A DNA stretch of 20,288 nt from JAJYLM01 sp964547905 (lineage in GTDB: Bacteria; JAMCPX01). Positions 15,613 to 20,288 of this stretch are shown piece by piece. Both the position numbers and the translations under genes were made by a program. Location of the stretch: positions 1 to 20,288 of the forward strand of contig CAZJPN010000093.1 in assembly GCA_964547905.1 (NCBI GenBank), written 5' to 3'. The notes under the pieces are model-generated. The model made no database searches. It was not told the origin of the DNA and saw only the letters and a list, made by a program, of their open reading frames with translations. Numbering within the stretch: position 1 is the first letter of the stretch; the number at the start of each line of letters is the position of its first letter.

Positions 15613-16428
15613 ATGACATTAATATTTTTAATATCTGTGTTTGCAGGATTTATTGGTTCCCTGAGCGGAATGGGAGGCGGCATCATCATTGTTCCTGCAC
15701 TGGTGCTCCTCGGAATCAACATAAAATATGCCATCGCAGCAAGTATGCTTTCCGTTATCGCAACTTCTTGTTCAGCCACAGCAGCTTATGCAAAAGAGAG
15801 AATTGTAAATCTGAAAATAGGTACTTTTCTTCAATTATTTACAATCTTGGGCGCCATAGCCGGTGCAACACTAACACTCCATATGAGTGAAAAACCATTA
15901 TCGTTGATGTTCGGCCTTATATTGTTAGCATCGTGGATAACCCTTCTAAAAAAGGGTGTCAGTGTAGCCCATTATGACAATAAGGGCGGCATTGTAGACA
16001 ATTACCTCGAACTTTCAGGTTGTTATGAAGAAAAAGTTCCACCCTTTCGGGTTATAAATTATAAAAGCAGATATGCTGCTCTGGGCGGTCCATTGATGTT
16101 TCTTGCAGGCATGGTTGCAGGCCTTCTCGGCATAGGTGCCGGGGCTTTAAAGGTTTTGATCCTCGATCTTCTCATGGGCTTACCGCCAAAGGTCTCGACA
16201 ACAACAAGCAATTATATAATCGGTATTACTGCACTCGCAGGGTCGAGCGTGTTTTTTGCATCAGGGTATCTGAAGCCCGGGCTTGCCGTTCCCATCATAC
16301 TTGGTGTGCTGGCAGGCTCATGGATCGGATCCAAGCTTCTGGTAAGAATGGTAGAAGAGGCCGTCAGAAAATTGTTTCTTGTTATATTGATCGTAATCGC
16401 TCTTGAAATGATCTGGAGAGGTATATAA
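15613..16428 (+). CDS. TSUP (TauE/SafE) family membrane exporter
   Basis: A 271-residue inner-membrane protein of the TSUP family (PF01925), whose members move sulfite, sulfoacetate, sulfonates or other anions. Two related halves are visible, each opening with a glycine-rich motif: GSLSGMGGG at 15-23 and GLLGIGAG at about 170-177. Each is followed by a VP or VL-D helix, as expected for the 7-8 helix fold. A hydrophilic loop lies at about 112-155. The frame could open at TTG 15595, but that codon lies inside the promoter; ATG 15613 gives the usual N-terminus. It overlaps the DUF1634 gene by 1 nt. The substrate is not visible in the sequence; the dsrE-like neighbour favours a sulfur oxyanion. 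Confidence 0.88.
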   Translation: MTLIFLISVFAGFIGSLSGMGGGIIIVPALVLLGINIKYAIAASMLSVIATSCSATAAYAKERIVNLKIGTFLQLFTILGAIAGATLTLHMSEKPLSLMFGLILLASWITLLKKGVSVAHYDNKGGIVDNYLELSGCYEEKVPPFRVINYKSRYAALGGPLMFLAGMVAGLLGIGAGALKVLILDLLMGLPPKVSTTTSNYIIGITALAGSSVFFASGYLKPGLAVPIILGVLAGSWIGSKLLVRMVEEAVRKLFLVILIVIALEMIWRGI

Positions 16429-17006
16429 TGAATATTGACAAACCTGAACAACCTCAAACAAAGCCAAATGAGATGCCGAATACTATGCCAAACACTTTGG
16501 ATGATCAGTGCGTATCATCCGTAATAGCCGACGACATTAAATCTCACAAAGATGCAATCGCAAAATTAAATGATGATATAAAAAAGCACCAGCAGGCCAT
16601 ACTGACACTTCAAAAAAGGCTGTCTACAATACCTGCCATAAGAAAGGTTGTAAGTCTTGAGGACATAATATCATTCATATACAGATGGGGCGTTATCTTA
16701 ACCACGCTGTTCTTTGTCGCAGGTATGGTAAGGTTCTACGTGAAACATGCTAACTTAAACGTTGACTACAGTATGTTTTATAAAAATTTCTACCAATTTA
16801 CGGAAAAGGAGATGCAGTTTATAACCCTCGGCCATTTCAGGACAGAGGTTTTATTAAATGCCGGGCTTATGATCCTCCTTCTGGCACCGATGGTCCAGGT
16901 TTTAGCTACGGGTGTTTATATGGTAGCTGTAAACAAAAATTGGAAATACGGCTTCATCACTTTTCTCGTTCTCGTCATTCTCTCTATAAGTCTACTTTTC
17001 CATTAA
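16428..17006 (+). CDS. DUF1634 membrane protein, TSUP partner
   Basis: A 192-residue protein with three predicted membrane helices at about 86-104, 141-167 and 172-191. RWGVILTT at about 86-93 and the closing pair of helices match DUF1634, a family commonly found next to TSUP exporters. The N-terminus is extended: three PN-containing tetrapeptides (KPNE, MPNT, MPNT; 16461-16496), then a likely coiled coil at about 35-68 before the first helix. The ATG overlaps the exporter stop (TAATG), and GGAGAGG lies about 8 nt upstream. It is probably an accessory subunit of the exporter; no biochemical function is known to me. Confidence 0.75.
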   Translation: MNIDKPEQPQTKPNEMPNTMPNTLDDQCVSSVIADDIKSHKDAIAKLNDDIKKHQQAILTLQKRLSTIPAIRKVVSLEDIISFIYRWGVILTTLFFVAGMVRFYVKHANLNVDYSMFYKNFYQFTEKEMQFITLGHFRTEVLLNAGLMILLLAPMVQVLATGVYMVAVNKNWKYGFITFLVLVILSISLLFH

Positions 17007-17027
17007 CCCGAAAACAAGACAAGGGGA

Positions 17028-17076
17028 CTTATTTGATTTAAATTTGAATAAGTTGACAAACACGTATTTTTATAAT
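17028..17076 (+). promoter_or_regulatory. Promoter-like region with dyad before the lipoprotein gene
   Basis: CTTATT (17028-17033) and AATAAG (17047-17052) form a dyad ending exactly where TTGACA (17053-17058) begins. A perfect TATAAT (17071-17076) follows, but the spacing is only 12 nt, too short for a standard sigma70 site. Activator-assisted use or a different -35 for this TATAAT is possible. The rest of the 17007-17190 gap shows nothing clear. Confidence 0.3.
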
Positions 17077-17190
17077 TTAAAAAAATATACGGTACGGCGT
17101 CTTGATTTAAACAACTTTTAACATGCTTGGGGCTAATGTTTGATCCTCGTAACGAGGCTTAAAATAAATAAAGTTAAAAGGGAGGGTAGT

Positions 17191-19422
17191 ATGTGCGACA
17201 CACACACACACCAAAGCTATGCTTATTTAACTGCCGGTATACTCGTATTTGCAGTGGGAATCTTTTTTAGCTCTTGCGGAGATTCGAATCCAACGTCCAA
17301 TAATCCAGCAACGAATTCAAATCAAGGTCGGACAAATAATTTATCTTCTTCTCAGAAACCTCAAGCTATTATAATGCCTCTAAGTTTTTTGCCTTCGCCG
17401 TCTAATAAAAACGCTGTTGAAGTGTTATGGGCAGTAGTTGGAGAGAAGAATTTAATTGATAAGGCTTATATAGAATACGGCAACTCACCCACGGAGCTTA
17501 TTTATAAAACAAAACCGCATTACGCAACATTATATATGTATCATGATACCATAGTATTTACAGGTTCGACGACATTATTTGTAAGGTTTGTAGTTGTTAT
17601 GAAGGAGAAAAAAATTTCTAAGGAACCTATGCCTGTATTTATTAATAACCCTGTCACCAGTAATTATTATAGTAGTAGAAATAAGTTCTCTTTTCTTAGT
17701 CAAAGTAATCCATCTGAAAGAACTGAAACTATATATCCGGATGTTCTCACTACGCATATTGTGTCAAAAACTGATTGGGGAAAATGTTCAGATGCTTTGA
17801 TCTGGACATATACCACGTCACTTTCTGGACTAACACTTTGCTATAATTATATACCCACATGTGAACCATCATCCATGTATCCATGTGCACAATATCCGTA
17901 TAATGAATTGGCATGGCGTATGGAATGGATGCAAGAAAACGACAAATGGACTGATACTGAGTGCTGCGAACCTATTGGATGTACCTCCTCCAATAGTGAA
18001 GAAAATGAGAATATAGATAATAACATTACATATACCGTTCCTGTACCTAAGAATGGTGAAGTGATAGAAAGTATAATAATTTCACATCCATATTTATTAT
18101 TTGTTGATCCAACCTCATCTAATTATCTTTTAAACGGTATTTCAGCTATGGGAAACTTATTATATCTTATACCGCAAAGCGCAATTCAATACTACACTAC
18201 ATTTGAACTAAACGTAGGCGAGTTCCACTGGAATGTTAGTGGTTTATTTCCAACAACAGGCGGTACTATAACTTTGCATCTAACTGGTGGTAATTATAAA
18301 GCAATACATAATTACAAGAATTCAGTCACCGTTTTTGATTATGACTGTGATAATTTTCAAAGGCAGCTGTCAACTATCGGTACTGAAACATATAATTATA
18401 TTGGTAATTATGGGTATCCAAGAATAAATTTGGGTGCAACTTCATATTGGACTGATAATCAATACTACACAGCTGAAATGGCAGGTCAACCTCCCCTTCT
18501 TACCGTTACCTACAAATGCGTAAAGCCCGTTTACAAATTGCATATAATATTCCCCGACTTTTTAGACCCCAATTCCCCACCATCTATTACGCCATCCAAT
18601 CTGGTAGGAGAATATGATATTGAAACAGGATATCCATATGCACATGTAAGCGTACAGCTAACAGAACAGTGCAGCAGTGATCAAAAGGATCTTGCCAACA
18701 AGGTAATAAAATTCAGCATCCTGCCTCCAACAGATCCAGCAGATATGGCTGGCCATAAAGATGACATGCATACAGGCGATAGGCCTATAGGCGAATTTGA
18801 AGATGGTACAGATGAGTGTACCACTGACAACACAGGTGCTTGTGATGTGCCGGTAAATTATCTGGCACCCGAAGTAAGCGGAAGGTATACAATAAAAGCA
18901 GAGATGGAGGATGATGCTTCTGTAACCGATGAACAGAAGATAACGGTGATGGTTCCAGGGCTTGATGCAATGCCTTTGTCCCCTGACAATTCATACAGAC
19001 TTACAGGACAAACAGATAGCCATCCCGTCAATCATTACGCGACTGAATTTACGATTGGAAAGGTACAGGATATAGCAGAGGATTACTTCGAGAAGAGGGA
19101 AGCAAGTCTTGGTATCAACGACATGAGTTTAGTATGGGGAGGGCTATTTGATTATAAAGGCACATGGCAACCTCCTCATGATTGGCACCGTGATGGTACA
19201 AGCGCCGATATTGATAGGGCTGATAGCGATGGAGTGTGGCCTGGAGACATACTAAAATACAAAATTATACCTAATAATTGGACCAATCGCTATCTTCCTT
19301 GTCATTTAATAATAGAGAAGGAAAACAGATTACACATAGAATGTAGCCAACGTGGATTAAACCTACCACCACCACCGCCCCCACCACCCGGAGGAGGTTG
19401 TGGAGGCAAACCATGTTCATAA
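17191..19422 (+). CDS. Lipoprotein with Ig-like region and M15-like peptidase signature
   Basis: A 743-residue exported protein I cannot assign to a named family. A hydrophobic segment (13-26) leads to a lipobox ending S27-S28-C29, then a Ser/Asn/Thr-rich linker. Residues about 60-480 are beta-rich, without recognised motifs. About 505-590 resembles an Ig-like domain, with GHKDDMHTGDRPIG and later SGRYTIKAEME. The C-terminus has WGGLFD at about 649-654, H666-x6-D673 (HRDGTSAD) and LHIE with H715, matching the H...D...H zinc ligand order of M15/M74 peptidoglycan peptidases. The end has eight prolines (726-733) and a Gly/Cys tail. ATG 17191 has GGAGG 5 nt upstream. The n-region then lacks Lys/Arg; TTG at 17140 would add a basic one. 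Peptidase activity is an inference. Confidence 0.7.
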   Translation: MCDTHTHQSYAYLTAGILVFAVGIFFSSCGDSNPTSNNPATNSNQGRTNNLSSSQKPQAIIMPLSFLPSPSNKNAVEVLWAVVGEKNLIDKAYIEYGNSPTELIYKTKPHYATLYMYHDTIVFTGSTTLFVRFVVVMKEKKISKEPMPVFINNPVTSNYYSSRNKFSFLSQSNPSERTETIYPDVLTTHIVSKTDWGKCSDALIWTYTTSLSGLTLCYNYIPTCEPSSMYPCAQYPYNELAWRMEWMQENDKWTDTECCEPIGCTSSNSEENENIDNNITYTVPVPKNGEVIESIIISHPYLLFVDPTSSNYLLNGISAMGNLLYLIPQSAIQYYTTFELNVGEFHWNVSGLFPTTGGTITLHLTGGNYKAIHNYKNSVTVFDYDCDNFQRQLSTIGTETYNYIGNYGYPRINLGATSYWTDNQYYTAEMAGQPPLLTVTYKCVKPVYKLHIIFPDFLDPNSPPSITPSNLVGEYDIETGYPYAHVSVQLTEQCSSDQKDLANKVIKFSILPPTDPADMAGHKDDMHTGDRPIGEFEDGTDECTTDNTGACDVPVNYLAPEVSGRYTIKAEMEDDASVTDEQKITVMVPGLDAMPLSPDNSYRLTGQTDSHPVNHYATEFTIGKVQDIAEDYFEKREASLGINDMSLVWGGLFDYKGTWQPPHDWHRDGTSADIDRADSDGVWPGDILKYKIIPNNWTNRYLPCHLIIEKENRLHIECSQRGLNLPPPPPPPPGGGCGGKPCS
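17198..17211 (+). repeat. (AC)7 dinucleotide tract in the lipoprotein start
   Basis: Seven uninterrupted AC units begin 7 nt after the first base of the ATG at 17191 and encode DTHTH. Gain or loss of one unit would shift the reading frame of the surface lipoprotein, the layout seen at phase-variable loci. Confidence 0.8.
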
Positions 19423-19441
19423 AAATTTTAAAGGAGGAACT

Positions 19442-20288
19442 ATGAAAAAGTTATCATTATTAATAACAGTTAGTTTAATTTTAATTTCTGCTTCTGTGGT
19501 AACAGGAGATAACGGACAATCGTATTTCCCGACTCTGGAAGAGGCGAAGATCACAAATGCAAAGGTATTAGTTGGAGTTAGTATGGATAGCAGGGGTATT
19601 TACACATATGCTTACACAGTTACTAATTTATCAATAGGTCAATATAAAAAGATAGCAAATGTAAGTATCGATATCTCATTTCCTCAGGGAGGTATGTCTG
19701 TAACTGCAGGAGGAATAGAGCAAGGCCCCAGAACCGAGCAAATAGGTCCGCATGATACCCCTCCAGAAGGCAATGTAGTGCTTGTGGGCATATGGAGTCC
19801 TCCGGGATGGGATGCAAGATATAATATACCTCCAGAGGAGTTCATTGAAACTCTCGGCCATATTGGAGACGCGTTTTGGTCACCTACCTGCAGACACAAA
19901 TGTATAGGAATTGCTCCTAATGAATATAGTAAAGGCTTTATATTGTATAGCTATGGGCTTCCAGGGATAAGAAAATTTACATTAGGCTCAACATTTGTTC
20001 CTGTCGAAGGTAGGGATTTTCCTGAGAACTGGAGCGCAGGTCAATTCCAGCATTGGATTATGTCAGAAGGGCAGACGGTCAATTTTACAGGTATGACGGT
20101 TGGTCCTTACGCACCCCCTGCTAACTTTGTACCTGTGGATTTTCTTAATTACATCATTTCTTTGAAACAGCAATCCTATCAGCTTGGGTGGATCGTGCAG
20201 AAGGCTGAGGAGGAGCATGACAAAGATAAGTCAAAAGAAAAGCCGAAAAAAGATAAAGTCGAGAATGATAAAGAAACAGGTATTATGC
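19442..20288 (+). CDS. Exported protein of unknown function, cut by the window edge
   Basis: An open frame of 282 complete codons with no stop before the window ends. AAGGAGG lies just before the ATG, 19 nt after the lipoprotein stop, so the two genes form one operon. A clear Sec signal peptide covers about residues 1-22 (KK, then a hydrophobic stretch to SASVVTG). The body is beta-rich, with YTVTNLS and FPQGGMSVTAGG resembling a secreted beta-sandwich, and two cysteines in SPTCRHKC. From K254 the sequence becomes highly charged, with Lys/Asp/Glu repeats. I recognise no family. Context suggests it works with the lipoprotein outside the inner membrane. Confidence 0.75.
   Translation, partial: MKKLSLLITVSLILISASVVTGDNGQSYFPTLEEAKITNAKVLVGVSMDSRGIYTYAYTVTNLSIGQYKKIANVSIDISFPQGGMSVTAGGIEQGPRTEQIGPHDTPPEGNVVLVGIWSPPGWDARYNIPPEEFIETLGHIGDAFWSPTCRHKCIGIAPNEYSKGFILYSYGLPGIRKFTLGSTFVPVEGRDFPENWSAGQFQHWIMSEGQTVNFTGMTVGPYAPPANFVPVDFLNYIISLKQQSYQLGWIVQKAEEEHDKDKSKEKPKKDKVENDKETGIM

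Overview
The window looks like a chromosomal segment of an AT-leaning Gram-negative bacterium. LPS genes (an LpxH-type hydrolase, an O-antigen ligase-like protein), a lipobox protein, a TatA, the two-part radical SAM protein and a DsrE/HEAT/TSUP group together suggest the Desulfobacterota (former Deltaproteobacteria) or a close relative. The lineage is an inference from gene content. No rRNA, tRNA, CRISPR array, prophage or intact transposase was seen.

Layout. (a) 1-474 has no gene and is packed with small palindromes, including a 96-bp three-hairpin element. (b) 561-1331 holds a YeaO/DUF488 protein and a stand-alone TatA. (c) 1597-7164 is a tight plus-strand run with overlapping ends: LpxH-like phosphoesterase, an 835-aa radical SAM/DUF2344 fusion, and a membrane O-antigen ligase-like protein with TPR repeats. 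(d) 7258-9897 is a polyamine pair: homospermidine synthase followed 3 nt later by a fold-III ornithine decarboxylase, together able to turn ornithine into homospermidine. (e) 14214-9947 on the minus strand is an operon of an NDP-forming acyl-CoA synthetase broken by one frameshift, MltG, and a membrane-embedded M28 peptidase. (f) 15469-14438 on the minus strand carries a DsrE-like protein and a HEAT-like protein. Divergent from it, 15613-17006 carries a TSUP anion exporter and its DUF1634 partner, so this looks like a sulfur-linked island. (g) 17191 to the end holds a 743-aa lipoprotein with an Ig-like region and a C-terminal M15-like metallopeptidase signature, then a second exported protein cut by the window edge.

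Most worth following up: the lipoprotein/exported pair, whose lipoprotein carries an (AC)7 tract just after its start codon; the single-base frameshift in an otherwise intact acyl-CoA synthetase whose stop overlaps mltG; a repeated layout of promoter-like hexamers 36-38 nt before ATGs that lack a Shine-Dalgarno (SD) sequence; an in-frame duplication in the decarboxylase; and the palindrome cluster at the left edge.
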